64,000 nucleotides of DNA from CAYWXV01 sp964462535 (lineage in GTDB: Bacteria; Bacteroidota; Ignavibacteria; OLB7), in the NCBI GenBank assembly GCA_964462535.1, contig CAYWXV010000001.1:248001-312000 (forward strand). The letters are read 5' to 3'. Shown here piece after piece: positions 34,892 through 44,512 of this stretch (position 1 is the first letter of the stretch; each line of letters starts with the position of its first letter). The notes beneath the pieces were generated by a model. That model was not told the DNA's origin. It saw only the letters and a program-made list of their open reading frames with translations, and did not search any database. Made by a program: the position numbers and the translations under genes.

Positions 34892-35826
34892 GAGAGACGG
34901 ACTTTGGGATCAAGCACCGCGTAAGCGATGTCGACAAGAAGGTTGATCATGACAAACACGACGGCTGTGAAGAGAACGGTCCCCTGTATAACTGGAAAGT
35001 CGAGCTGGGTAACCGCATCATACGCAAGCTGACCGATGCCTGGCCAGTTGAATACCTGCTCGATAAAGAGGGTCCCGGCAAGCGTAGCGGCGAGCCACGT
35101 CGATATGGTAGTGATCACCGGATTCAGCGCATTGCGCAGTGTATACTTCAGGGTAACCACCATTGACGACAGCCCCTTTGCCTTCCCGGTGCGCACAAAG
35201 TCCTGACTCATCACGTCGAGCATCGAGCTTCTTGTAATGCGCGCGATGATTGACAGCGGTCGGGCGCCAAGGGCCACCATCGGGAGGATCAGGAACCTGA
35301 TATCCCAGCCGCCGTTCTTGGTGAAGTACCCGGTTCCCTCAAACCAGCCGAGCCACTTGGCAAAGATCAGTGCAAGCACGTGCGCCATGACGAAACTCGG
35401 AACCGAGATTCCAAGGAGGGCACCGACCATTGTCACGTTGTCGTATACCGAGTTCGATTTCGTAGCCGAGACGACCCCGATTGCTGTGCCGAGGATTGTC
35501 GAGAGAGTCAGTGCTGAGACGGCGAGTATGGCAGTTGGCGCTACCCGTTCACTGATGGTCTCAATGACGGGCCTATTGAAGGCGAAGCTCTTTCCCAGGT
35601 CGCCCTGGAAAGCCCTCATCATGAAGTCAACGTACTGCTCGAGGAGTGGTCGATCGAGCTTCCACTGACGTCGGAGCGACTCGACCGACTGAAGATCGGT
35701 ACGTTGTCCCATCATCAGTCGGGCTGGATCGCCTGGAAGAACCCGGATAACCACGAACGTCACGGTCATCACACCGATAACGATCAGAAAGGAATAGAGA
35801 ATCTGCCGTATTACGTATGTCAGCAT
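34888..35826 (-). CDS. Peptide ABC transporter permease, DppB type
   Basis: A 312-residue inner-membrane permease beginning MLTYVIRQILYSFLIVIGVMTVTFVVIRVLPGDPA, the standard DppB/OppB opening. The EAA loop is DFVRTGKAKGLSSMVVTLKYTLRNALNP, and LAGTLFIEQVFNWPGIGQLAYDAV is a family signature. It is the first gene of the importer operon, with a putative promoter 56-86 bases upstream, right at the edge of the assembly gap. Confidence 0.94.
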   Translation of the reverse strand: MLTYVIRQILYSFLIVIGVMTVTFVVIRVLPGDPARLMMGQRTDLQSVESLRRQWKLDRPLLEQYVDFMMRAFQGDLGKSFAFNRPVIETISERVAPTAILAVSALTLSTILGTAIGVVSATKSNSVYDNVTMVGALLGISVPSFVMAHVLALIFAKWLGWFEGTGYFTKNGGWDIRFLILPMVALGARPLSIIARITRSSMLDVMSQDFVRTGKAKGLSSMVVTLKYTLRNALNPVITTISTWLAATLAGTLFIEQVFNWPGIGQLAYDAVTQLDFPVIQGTVLFTAVVFVMINLLVDIAYAVLDPKVRLS

Positions 35827-35881
35827 TGGGGAAGGGAGGTAGGCAGAACGTGCCGGACGGGCCGAACCGGGAGACGAACGG

Positions 35882-35912
35882 CGAAGATAGGGAGGTCACC
35901 GGGGTGACACAA
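35882..35912 (-). promoter_or_regulatory. Putative promoter of the peptide-importer operon
   Basis: On the minus strand: TTG (35912-35910, next to the gap), 20-base spacer, TATCTTCG (35889-35882). This fits the window's TTG-N19/21-TATnTTYG pattern; the fourth base of the -33 element is hidden in the gap. Confidence 0.5.
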
Positions 35913-36012
35913 NNNNNNNNNNNNNNNNNNNNNNNNNNNNNNNNNNNNNNNNNNNNNNNNNNNNNNNNNNNNNNNNNNNNNNNNNNNNNNNNNNNNNNNN
36001 NNNNNNNNNNNN
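35913..36012. other. Assembly gap of exactly 100 N
   Basis: A run of 100 undetermined bases, the usual placeholder for a scaffold gap of unknown size. It removes the 3' end of asnB, and reading frames that cross it are artefacts. Confidence 0.99.
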
Positions 36013-37914
36013 CCACAACGCAAGAACCAGCAGACTCCATATCTGTCCATCGAAGTTCGATGTGTTCCGCTCGTGGCGGTCGAACAGGGACTCGATGTAC
36101 CGAGCGTCGAACGTCCCGGACGAGCGAATAAGTGTTGAGTCAAGAATCGTCTCGCGGGCGAATGTCCGTAACGCCCCTTCGCGCAGCCACTCCCGAACGG
36201 GGGCAGCGAATCCTTGCTTACGACGGTAGATGATGTTGTTCGGGATTATGCCCTCGGCCGCCTTCTTAAGGATGTACTTTGGTTCACCCCCCTTGACTTT
36301 CATCCTGGAGGGAATCCGGAACGAAAACTCGACCATACGGTGGTCCAGAAAGGGGACGCGAGCCTCTACTGATGTTGCCATCGACATCTTGTCAACCCTC
36401 ATAAGCAATAGCTCGGCCAAGCGATTCTTGAACTCATAGTAGATCATCGACTTCAATGTGTCGATGGAGCGATCGTTGCCAAGGAGTTCGCTAAGCTGAC
36501 GCGCATACCGATCTGGAATCCGTCCCGTATCCTCCACCGACATTCTGAAATCCCGTGTAAACAGGAGCTTCTTGGATTCCTCCGAGAAGCTGAGCGCGCC
36601 GCCGTAGAATGTGCTCTCACGGTGGGCAGAACGCCTTGCATACTCGGTCAGAAGCGAGTCGCGATCGCGTGCTCGCAGGACCTTGTATGACAATCGGCGA
36701 ATGAAGCGTGGAAGGGCCTTGTGGTAATAGCGTCGAAAGCGGAGTTCCCTTTGGTAATGGCGATAACCCGCGAACTGTTCGTCCGATCCTTCACCGACCT
36801 GCACGACGATCGTACCGCTCTCGCGCGCGAGCTTGCTGACAAAGTACATTGGCACGCACACCGGATCTGCGTTGGGCTCGTCCAGGTGCCACACCATCCG
36901 CGGAAGAAACTCGATCAGGTCATGCTCCTCCAGAAATATCTCGCGGTGGTTGGTGCCAAACTGATTCGCAATCTGCCGCGCATATTCCAGCTCGTTGTAC
37001 TTCTGGAGGTGGCGGTACCCGACCGAGAATGTGTCAACCGGACGGGTCATCAACTCGGACATCAGCGCCACGTTGAGTGATGAATCGATTCCGCCGGACA
37101 GCAGGACGCCAAACGGTACGTCAGCCATCATCCGAAGTCGAATGGAGTCCCGCAGTAGCCGCCGGAGTTCATCAACGCAGAACTCTTCGCTATTCAGCTG
37201 GGCATCGCTGTACTCCGTCGATGCAGTGTCGAGATCCCAATAGCACCGTGTCGTGACGTTGCCATGTCGGTCGCACTCCATGTAGTGCCCCGCCTCAAGT
37301 TTCTTCACGCCCGAGAACATGGTCTGATCAGGGGGTGACATCATAAGGCTGAGGTAGTCATACATCGCCTGATCGTCAATCGACCTCGAGAGCGCAGGAT
37401 GGCATAGCAACGACTTGATCTCGGAGCCAAATATGAGTGCGCTCGCACCGAGGTGATAGTAGACCGGCTTTATCCCGACGCGATCCCGGTAGAGTAGAAG
37501 CGTTTGCGAACGGGAATCCCAAATAGCGATCGCGAACATCCCAAACAAGCGATCCACGAAGCTCGGCCCAAACTCGCGGTACGCGTAGAGAATTGTTTCG
37601 GTGTCCGTGCGCGATCGGTAGCGGTATCCCCGACGCCCCAAATCGGCACGGATCTCGAGGTGATTGTAGATCTCCCCGTTGAACATGAGGGTTATGTCAC
37701 CGTCTTCGGTGCTCATGGGCTGATGCCCGGCGGCAGACAAGTCGACGATTGAGAGGCGGCGAAATCCGAACCCTACCTTTCCGTCCGCCAGAATCGTGTG
37801 CCCTTCGTCATCGGGACCGCGGTGGACGATGCTGTCCGTCATACGTTGCAATAGGGACTGATCAACCGTATCGGGCTGATCAACAAAGCACAGGACACCG
37901 GCAATTCCGCACAT
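36013..37914 (-). CDS. asnB: Asparagine synthase (glutamine-hydrolysing), 3' end lost in gap
   Basis: The 634 visible residues start MCGIAGVLCF, with Cys2 as the glutaminase nucleophile, followed by the class II amidotransferase domain (IVHRGPDDEG, FNGEIYNH, SRTDTE) and the ATP-pyrophosphatase domain with LLSGGIDSS and QVGEGSDEQFAGYRHY. The C-terminus VPFLDHRMVEFSFRIPSRMKVK and KQGFAAPVREWLREG fits AsnB-type enzymes, including those of polysaccharide loci. The last residues before the gap (WSLLVLALW) are close to the usual end, so only a few codons are probably missing. Confidence 0.92.
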
Positions 37915-38063
37915 TGAAGTTCAGAGAGTTTCGTTCAGGAATATCTATCTTCGACGCACCGTTAAGCCGGTGTCTTCGAAGCATGTCAATCGGCAGTCCA
38001 GATGCCTGGCGCAAACGGGCTCCAACGCCCACAATTGAAGTCGAACAACCAATACGAAGCGCA

Positions 38064-38708
38064 ATGACCACTGACCTCCGTCGCCACACACGCACACTGA
38101 CAATGGCCCTCTGTCTTGCCACGTGTTTTGTGGGCTGCTCAACCCTCAAGTCTGTCGCAGACGCGCTTAACTCACTTGGCAAGCTTCAGTTCAAGCTCGG
38201 AACCGTGAGTGATTTCACGCTTGGAGGTATCAACATCAGCACCATCAACTCCTACCAGGACATCAACCCGGTGCAGGGGATCAGTCTCGTCAATTCGGTA
38301 CGCCAGAAGCAACTTCCGTCGTCATTCACCCTTAACGTACTTGCGAAGAATCCAAATGATGGGACCGCCACGAAGGCAACACCGATCTTTCTCCGAAAGC
38401 TGGTATGGACGTTGATGATCGACGACCGCACGACCATTACAGGCATCACGGATCGCCGACTTGAGATTCCCGCCAGTGGTCAAACCACGACGATCCCCAT
38501 AACGATGTCTGTGGATCTGATGAAGTTCTTTGGGGACCGAGGATTCGACGATCTGATGAACTTGGCGTTCGCGCTTGGGGGCAAGTCAGGTTCAAGCGCG
38601 CGCCTCAAACTAACGGCACGCGTCACGGTCGAGGAACCCGTTACACAGCGAACGTTCGAGTACCCTAATGATATCACGATCATAAACTCGCAGTTCTCCA
38701 ATCCCTGA
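38064..38708 (+). CDS. WHy/LEA14-like lipoprotein
   Basis: A 214-residue lipoprotein with signal ending CFVGC. The mature part, DFTLGGINISTINSYQDINPVQGISLVNSVRQKQLPSSFTLNVLAKNPN, and the later IPASGQTTTIPITMSVDL, follow the pattern of LEA14/WHy beta-sandwich proteins, which are found at bacterial envelopes with little known function. The frame is open back to 37749, but the ATG at 38064 places the signal peptide correctly. TATCTTCG at 37946-37953 could be a -7 element, but no TTG lies at the right distance. Confidence 0.7.
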   Translation: MTTDLRRHTRTLTMALCLATCFVGCSTLKSVADALNSLGKLQFKLGTVSDFTLGGINISTINSYQDINPVQGISLVNSVRQKQLPSSFTLNVLAKNPNDGTATKATPIFLRKLVWTLMIDDRTTITGITDRRLEIPASGQTTTIPITMSVDLMKFFGDRGFDDLMNLAFALGGKSGSSARLKLTARVTVEEPVTQRTFEYPNDITIINSQFSNP

Positions 38709-38792
38709 CCCTATCGTTCCATGACGAGCGACGAGGTTTCTGTACTTGCCGTGTTGACGGCAGTGGTAAACCGCGTCGACGAACTGCGAAGA

Positions 38793-39533
38793 TCACGCAC
38801 GTCGCTTGGGCCTCGTGACCGCCAGGAGAGAGACTCCGAATGGCAGTGGAAGCCAGGTCACCAGGAATCGCTCGAAAGCAAAAATCGCCTTCAGTATTCC
38901 GTTCACGACGGGTCCCGGTTGAGCGAGGTTCTGCGAAACTTTCTCAACGGTGATCTTCCGGTCTAACCACTTTCTGACGACACCGAGAGGAAACAGAATC
39001 GAGTTGTAGTAGGTCAGGCGAACGGGTTCGAGTCCCGCGTCGGCCAAAGCTTTCCTGAGAGTCTTCTTCGTGTAGCGGCGCACGTGGTGGTTCGCAACAT
39101 CGTGGCTGCCCCACATCCACATGTGTGCCGGCACCGTGATTACGACACGTCCATCGGGCCCGACCAGTTCAGCCACCGCCTTCAAGACGTCGACGTCGTC
39201 CTCGATGTGTTCTATGACATCCAAGAGCGTCGCTGCGCGCACCGTGTACTTCTGTTTCGGAAAATCCTGAACCGGCATCAAGAAGACGTCCGTCAGCCCT
39301 CGCTTGCGCGAGTACTCAACGGCGAGAGGAGACATATCGATGCCGATTACTCGATACGATTTCGACAGGTGCGCGAGAATCGCTCCGGTCCCGCAACCGA
39401 CATCAAGGATCGTGTCACCGGGGTTCAAATTCCCCAGCTTGTCAATCACGCGACGGACGATCTTGCTTCTGGCCGCAAACCACCAGTGAGACTCCTCCTG
39501 CTGAAAGTGAAGATGGTAGAGTGCTTCCTCCAT
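38793..39533 (-). CDS. Class I SAM-dependent methyltransferase
   Basis: A 246-residue methyltransferase with SAM motif I ILDVGCGTGAILAHL, the acidic residue in VIGIDMSPLAVEYSR, LLDVIEHIEDDVDVLKAVAEL (motif II region) and VVITVPAHMWMWGSHD. The start YHLHFQQEESHWWFAARSKIV is typical of a group found in sugar or polyketide-like loci. The C-terminal half has a hydrophobic stretch (FERFLVTWLPLPFGVSLLAV). The substrate is unknown. It lies downstream of the PpiD-like gene, separated by a hairpin at 39588-39620. Confidence 0.9.
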   Translation of the reverse strand: MEEALYHLHFQQEESHWWFAARSKIVRRVIDKLGNLNPGDTILDVGCGTGAILAHLSKSYRVIGIDMSPLAVEYSRKRGLTDVFLMPVQDFPKQKYTVRAATLLDVIEHIEDDVDVLKAVAELVGPDGRVVITVPAHMWMWGSHDVANHHVRRYTKKTLRKALADAGLEPVRLTYYNSILFPLGVVRKWLDRKITVEKVSQNLAQPGPVVNGILKAIFAFERFLVTWLPLPFGVSLLAVTRPKRRA

Positions 39534-39587
39534 GGCGTGACTGCTGTAATGAAAGGCGAGTGAATGTAGAGCCAGTACGGAAACCGA

Positions 39588-39620
39588 ACAGGGAGCCGGA
39601 AAGGATTCCCGACTCCCTGT
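39588..39620 (-). terminator. Hairpin between the PpiD-like and methyltransferase genes
   Basis: A 12-position stem (ACAGGGAGCCGG with CCGACTCCCTGT, one C-A mismatch) and 8-base loop, about 28 bases past the stop of the PpiD-like gene. The run of T after it is weak on either strand, so attenuation or RNA protection is as likely as termination. Confidence 0.45.
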
Positions 39621-39647
39621 CAGTGATTCATTAGTACTGTTACTGGA

Positions 39648-41807
39648 CTAGCGAGTACGGTGATCGATGATGTCGGACTCGTTCCGCATCTTGCCCAGCC
39701 ACTCGTTGTAGATCTCCGAGCGTCGTTGTTGAACGAGGGTCTGAATGAACTTCTCCTGCTCGGTGGCGAAAGCGGCTTCGTCTGGAATCGAACGCGAATC
39801 CACAACCACCACGTAGTACCCGCGGTCTATCCCGCGAATCAGCGGCGAAATCTCATTCAGTTTCAATTCGAAGATCGCCGAAGTTACTGCCGGTTCATAG
39901 CCAACGGCTGGGAGTGCCCCGGTGCGGGTCACGTCGCGGAACGGATATACCTTCACCGTCGAATCAATCGCCGAAAGCTTGCCGAGGGAGTCGCCAGGCT
40001 GAAGCGCAGCCCTGAGTTTCTCAGCCTTGTCCTTGATCATGTCAAGCTTCCGCTTCTGACGAATCAACACAACGATCTGGTCCTTTGCATCCTCGAACGT
40101 CATCGTCCCCTGCTCCTTCACCTTGACCAGTTGTGCCACGATCAGGTTTCCACCATCGAGCTGGATCACGTCACTGACGTCATTCTGTTTCGCCGTGTAG
40201 GCCCACTGGTTGAGCGACGGACTGCCGGCCACAGGTTGTGCTCGCGAGATCGGACCCGACTCGGTCACCTGAAGATTCTCTGCCTTCGCAAGGCTGTCGA
40301 TCGTTCCGCCGTTGGCAATCAGTTTCTCACGGAAGCTCCGTGCTTTCTGACGTATGGCATTCCGCGTGGTATTCGACACCTTGATGTCGAACCGCATGTC
40401 GATCAACCGATAACCCCGATTGGTTCGGTCGTTCACCTTGATGATGTGATACCCATACTCAGTCTTGACCGGACCAACGATCGACCCGGGACTTGCCCCA
40501 AACGCAGCATCCGCAAAGGGCTTGACCATCTGCGCGTGATCGAAGTAGCCGAGGTCCCCTCCGTTCGATGCGGAACCATCAGCACTATATGTCTGCGCCA
40601 ACTGCTCGAATGACTCGCCCGATCGTGCTCGCTTGGCAATCCCTTCCGCCTGCGTTCGAATGCTGTCATCGTCACCCCCACTTCGGAGAAGTATGTGCTG
40701 TGCCTTCACCATGGTCTCGGCCGAATCGGTAATCCCGGCCACAAGGACCATGGTATTTCCAGTGGGAAGCTGAATCGGTCCGATGACCGTTCCGGTGCTG
40801 GTGTTCGTAAGCGCGACAAGGAGCTCCGGTGTGCTCGACAGATCCTTCATGGACACAATTCGCGAGCCGTCGTACGACCCGCTACCGAACCGTGAGGCGA
40901 AGTAGCGGAACACCGAATCCTTCTGGGCCGGCGTGATGGCCCGCGACAGGTTTTCCGATACCTCTCTGAGTCGCTTGTTTGTGTACACCGAGTCAGAATT
41001 GCCCGGCGTCATCTGGAACGTCACGTACTTCAACTCGCGCGTCGGCTTCTGGGCGAACTCGGCCTTGTGGGCCTCATAGTACGCTTGAGCGTCTGCATCC
41101 GATACCGCAATGGTTGAATCGACAATCCCCTGCGGTTCGATCAACGCAAGCGAACCATTGGCCTTGGAACGTTGATCCTGATAGGCCATCAGCGCCTCCC
41201 CCGGCGAGGGGACTGTGCCGGCAGCGATGACGCTCTGAACCAGATCCCGAAGCTTCTCGGTGCGGATGTTGTCCGCCACCTTGATCAGTTCCTTCTCCAA
41301 TTTGTCGACCTCGGCCGCCGGATAGTCCGGGTTGTTCTTCTTCAGCCAACCGCGAGGATTGCGCATGAACTGGAAGTACTGGTCCTCATGATACGTGCCC
41401 GTAGCGGTGTCGGTGAACCACTTCTTCAGATAGTCGGGTGGCGTGTATAGGAGGTACTCCGAAATCATCTCGTCCGAGACGACAATGCCGAGCTCATCTG
41501 CCGTCGACTCGATTAGAGCCTCGTCGACCATGCGCTGCCAAACCACGTCCGAAATCTGATCCGTGTTCACGTCAGCATCGGGGTTGCCCTGGCGCTGGCT
41601 CTCGACCATTTGGTCGACCTGCTCCTGGAACTCAATTGCTCCAATCTTGTATCCATTGACTTCACCAATCACCTCGCCGCCGACACGCGCCTTGCCTGAG
41701 CCGCGTGAGGCATCTCCCCATTCGAATACGATGAGGAGAACGAACATGATGATCAGAATAACTATGACCGCCGGCATACTGCGGCGGAACTTCTGCATTA
41801 CAGACAT
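39648..41807 (-). CDS. PpiD/SurA-like periplasmic peptidyl-prolyl isomerase and chaperone
   Basis: A 719-residue protein anchored by one N-terminal helix (about 12-28, VIVILIIMFVLLIVFEW). An N-terminal chaperone region of the SurA_N type (EVNGYKIGAIEFQEQVDQ, VWQRMVDEALIESTADELGI) precedes a parvulin domain, MVKAQHILLRSG ... LAQTYSADGSASNGGDLGYFDHAQMVKPFADAAF ... GYHIIKV, and a further C-terminal region. Such proteins assist folding of outer-membrane and secreted proteins. Its promoter is probably at 41868-41898, which lies inside the open frame of the divergent patatin gene. Confidence 0.9.
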   Translation of the reverse strand: MSVMQKFRRSMPAVIVILIIMFVLLIVFEWGDASRGSGKARVGGEVIGEVNGYKIGAIEFQEQVDQMVESQRQGNPDADVNTDQISDVVWQRMVDEALIESTADELGIVVSDEMISEYLLYTPPDYLKKWFTDTATGTYHEDQYFQFMRNPRGWLKKNNPDYPAAEVDKLEKELIKVADNIRTEKLRDLVQSVIAAGTVPSPGEALMAYQDQRSKANGSLALIEPQGIVDSTIAVSDADAQAYYEAHKAEFAQKPTRELKYVTFQMTPGNSDSVYTNKRLREVSENLSRAITPAQKDSVFRYFASRFGSGSYDGSRIVSMKDLSSTPELLVALTNTSTGTVIGPIQLPTGNTMVLVAGITDSAETMVKAQHILLRSGGDDDSIRTQAEGIAKRARSGESFEQLAQTYSADGSASNGGDLGYFDHAQMVKPFADAAFGASPGSIVGPVKTEYGYHIIKVNDRTNRGYRLIDMRFDIKVSNTTRNAIRQKARSFREKLIANGGTIDSLAKAENLQVTESGPISRAQPVAGSPSLNQWAYTAKQNDVSDVIQLDGGNLIVAQLVKVKEQGTMTFEDAKDQIVVLIRQKRKLDMIKDKAEKLRAALQPGDSLGKLSAIDSTVKVYPFRDVTRTGALPAVGYEPAVTSAIFELKLNEISPLIRGIDRGYYVVVVDSRSIPDEAAFATEQEKFIQTLVQQRRSEIYNEWLGKMRNESDIIDHRTR

Positions 41808-41822
41808 AAGCGGAGTTTATCG

Positions 41823-44510
41823 GTGGGATACGCTATTTTTGGTCTCTTTCCGGCGGGATACGAGCGGCAAATATACGGTAGTGGGGGCGATAGTCAATTG
41901 CCAGACGAGTACACAGATTGCAATTCGAAACGTCGCTCTCGGACCGGGGGTGGTTGGCATTGCTTCACATGGCTCGTGATTGCCTTCATAGGCGTACTGG
42001 CGTCGTCTCCGTTCGACGCTTTTGCGCAGCAGACGCTGGTCGCCGGCAGCGCGGACGGGACAACCGCTTTGGCGCAGACGAACGTGGGCGTGAGTCGCCG
42101 AATGAGGATAGCATTCGTCCTAACGGGAGGGGGGGCCCGGGGCCTGTCGCAGATCGGTGTGCTGAAGGTGCTTGACTCTGCAGGCATTCAGCCAGACGCG
42201 GTCGTCGGTACCAGCATCGGTGCGATCGTCGGTGGGCTCTATTCCTCCGGGTACACACCCGGCGAGCTCGATTCCATATTTACCACCATCCATTGGAGCT
42301 CTCTTCTGGGATACGGTGACGAGACTGACCGCTCGTCGCTCCCTGTCGAACGAAAGGCCGAGAGCGATCGGAGTCTTCTGACCCTTCGATTCGACGGCGT
42401 GACCCCTCAGCTTCCCGAGGCAGTCTCGACAGGAGGTCGCATATCCCGCTTGCTGGATCGCCTCGTCTGGCAGAGCGAGTACGGAATCAGCAGGGATTTT
42501 GATCAGCTCAAGTTTCGATTCCGTGCCGTCGCCACAGACCTCGTGGCCGGATCGACCGTCGTTCTGGACACGGGCAACCTGGCAATTGCTCTCCGCGCGA
42601 GTGCGACCGTCCCGCTCCGATTTTCTCCCGTGCGCGTGGACTCTATGCTCCTTGTGGACGGCGGCCTCCTCCAGAACGTCCCGGTCGATATCGCGCGCGC
42701 CCTTGGGTGCGATCTTGTTCTGGTGATTAACACAACCTCGCCCCTGCTCACGGCCTCCAGCCTCGACGAGCCTTTCAGTGTGGCCGACCAGATCATTACA
42801 CTCATGATGCGGTCTCCGGCCGGAGACGAGCTGCGACGAGCAGACGTGGTCATATCCCCAGATATCGGGAATCACAATTCGTGGGACTTTGGCGGGGTGC
42901 AGGATCTGGTTGACGGGGGAGAGCGTGCCGCTCGAGCGTCGCTACCGCAGCTCCGGCGGACGATAGACTCACTGACGAGGCTTCGTTCTGTCGTCGCGCC
43001 ATTGTCCCCGGTTGATATAGTTCCCATCGCTGGTCCGTCGGATAGCGCTCAAACGACGCGGGCCGTTGTCTTCGGCGGATTGCGCCACGTGCGACCCATC
43101 ACATTTGCTCACCATGCCGCTCGTATTGAAGGAACGGCTGTTGGTCCCGCAACCCTGAACGCATTCCGCAAGGCCATCGAGCGCGAGGGGCGGAGGCTTG
43201 GGTATGCCTACCTCACGGTTAGGTCAACTTGGTTCGAGGCGGATACGCTTCATGTTGACATTGACGAGGGGACGATCGATACAATAGTCGTTGTGGGCGT
43301 AGAGCGCACCCACCCTGTTGTCGTAATACGTGAACTCGGATTCGACGTCGGCGATCCGTTTGTTGTTGAAGATGCCGACGCGGCGCTCACACGTCTGCTG
43401 GCGACCGGTCTGTTTCAACAGGCTCGATTTGAAGTTGACACGGTGAGGGGGGGAGGCGTCTCACTACGGGTTCGCGTTGCGGAACGTGGAACCGCTCTTA
43501 TGCGCTTGCAGGCTTCCGTCGACAACGAGCGCTACACGCAACTGGCGGTGGAGATTGCAGAAGAGAGCCTCTTCGGGCGCGGAATACGTGCAGCCATGCG
43601 TCTGGGAGGCGGGTTAAGGGACCGCATCGTTGAAGCGTCCCTGGGATCCGATAGAGTGAACACCACCTACTGGACCGTAGGACTGCAGGGATATGGGTCG
43701 ATACGCAATGTCAATCGGTTCGAACGAACATTGAACCAAGTGGCCGGCGAGATTGATCGTACGATCATCGGAGAGTTCAAGCGCTACCGCGTTGGTATCC
43801 GGGCTCGGGCTGGAAGGCAGGTCGGGAGCGTAGCACTTCTGTCAGTTACGGGGCGATTTGAGAGACAGGGAACGAGCGCCATTTCGGTGGAACCCGACGA
43901 TCCGGGTTGGCGTGGCGTGGCCAGTGTTGCGGTGGGGGCGACCGTGGATACTCGCGACAGGGTCCCATTCCCGATGCAAGGGACCGTACTTCAGCTTTCA
44001 TACGAAACGTCCCCGACACTTCTTGGCGGGGATGAGCCCTTCGCCAAGGCAGAGCTCGGTTGGGACTACTACCTCGCGTCGGGTGAGCAGGTCTTCTCAC
44101 CGCGGCTGAGACTCGGATTCGCTGACCTGACACTCCCTCCGAACGAGTTCTTTGAGTTGGGTGGCGAAGGATCGATGTACGGACTTCGAGAGGATGAACT
44201 TCGCGGGCGTCAGATGTTCCAGGCGGGGCTCGAGTACAGGCGCCGACTTCCGTTCAAAGTCTTCTTTGACACCTACCTGTCGATCCGTTACGACCTCGGC
44301 TCCACATGGCTGTCGCCGACGCAGATAAGACTGGCTGACTTGGACCACGGACTCGGCTTCTCAATCGGTCTGGACACGCCCGTCGGTCCCGCCAGCTTCT
44401 CTCTGGGCGAGAGCTTCACGTTTAACCGTGCGGACCGCCCGGCGAACTACGCGGTGGGAAACCTGGGCCCCCTGGTCGCTTACTTCTCAATTGGCCATAG
44501 ACTGAAGTAG
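41823..44510 (+). CDS. Patatin-like phospholipase fused to an Omp85-type barrel (type Vd-like)
   Basis: Up to 895 residues. The patatin domain (about 95-310) has the oxyanion loop GGGARG, the nucleophile Ser131 in GTSIG and the catalytic Asp279 in DGGLLQNVP. A POTRA-like region (about 480-550) and a C-terminal 16-strand-type barrel with FFELGGEGSMYGLREDELRGRQ and GNLGPLVAYFSIGHRLK follow. This is the layout of PlpD-like type Vd proteins, in which the barrel is thought to present or release the lipase. The start is uncertain: GTG at 41823 gives a long odd N-terminus; a TTG at 41898 or GTG at 41976 would better fit the signal peptide around IAFIGVLASSPFDAFA. Confidence 0.88.
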   Translation: MGYAIFGLFPAGYERQIYGSGGDSQLPDEYTDCNSKRRSRTGGGWHCFTWLVIAFIGVLASSPFDAFAQQTLVAGSADGTTALAQTNVGVSRRMRIAFVLTGGGARGLSQIGVLKVLDSAGIQPDAVVGTSIGAIVGGLYSSGYTPGELDSIFTTIHWSSLLGYGDETDRSSLPVERKAESDRSLLTLRFDGVTPQLPEAVSTGGRISRLLDRLVWQSEYGISRDFDQLKFRFRAVATDLVAGSTVVLDTGNLAIALRASATVPLRFSPVRVDSMLLVDGGLLQNVPVDIARALGCDLVLVINTTSPLLTASSLDEPFSVADQIITLMMRSPAGDELRRADVVISPDIGNHNSWDFGGVQDLVDGGERAARASLPQLRRTIDSLTRLRSVVAPLSPVDIVPIAGPSDSAQTTRAVVFGGLRHVRPITFAHHAARIEGTAVGPATLNAFRKAIEREGRRLGYAYLTVRSTWFEADTLHVDIDEGTIDTIVVVGVERTHPVVVIRELGFDVGDPFVVEDADAALTRLLATGLFQQARFEVDTVRGGGVSLRVRVAERGTALMRLQASVDNERYTQLAVEIAEESLFGRGIRAAMRLGGGLRDRIVEASLGSDRVNTTYWTVGLQGYGSIRNVNRFERTLNQVAGEIDRTIIGEFKRYRVGIRARAGRQVGSVALLSVTGRFERQGTSAISVEPDDPGWRGVASVAVGATVDTRDRVPFPMQGTVLQLSYETSPTLLGGDEPFAKAELGWDYYLASGEQVFSPRLRLGFADLTLPPNEFFELGGEGSMYGLREDELRGRQMFQAGLEYRRRLPFKVFFDTYLSIRYDLGSTWLSPTQIRLADLDHGLGFSIGLDTPVGPASFSLGESFTFNRADRPANYAVGNLGPLVAYFSIGHRLK
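41834..41841 (+). promoter_or_regulatory. Putative -7 element of the patatin-Omp85 gene
   Basis: TATTTTTG is a perfect TAnnTTTG element, but no TTG sits 17-23 bases upstream. It lies inside the longest open frame of the gene; if real, translation must begin downstream of about 41850. Confidence 0.3.
41868..41898 (-). promoter_or_regulatory. Putative promoter of the PpiD-like gene
   Basis: On the minus strand: ATTG (41898-41895), 19-base spacer, TATATTTG (41875-41868), a perfect -7 element. The predicted transcript start is about 55 bases before the ATG at 41807. Confidence 0.6.
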
Positions 44511-44512
44511 GT

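Noticed and set aside
37946..37953. TATCTTCG upstream of the LEA-like lipoprotein as a promoter
   Set aside because: The -7 match is good but no -33 element is at the right distance; mentioned only in the gene entry.
38721..38966. 81-codon plus-strand open frame after the LEA-like lipoprotein gene
   Set aside because: It overlaps the methyltransferase gene for most of its length and has no homology pattern.
39024..39037. A tRNA T-arm-like sequence (GGGTTCGAGTCCC), shared with the tRNA-Arg genes, as a possible attachment site for a tRNA-linked island
   Set aside because: It lies in the conserved coding part of the methyltransferase gene, where it encodes GLEP on the other strand; no other tRNA portion or integrase is present.
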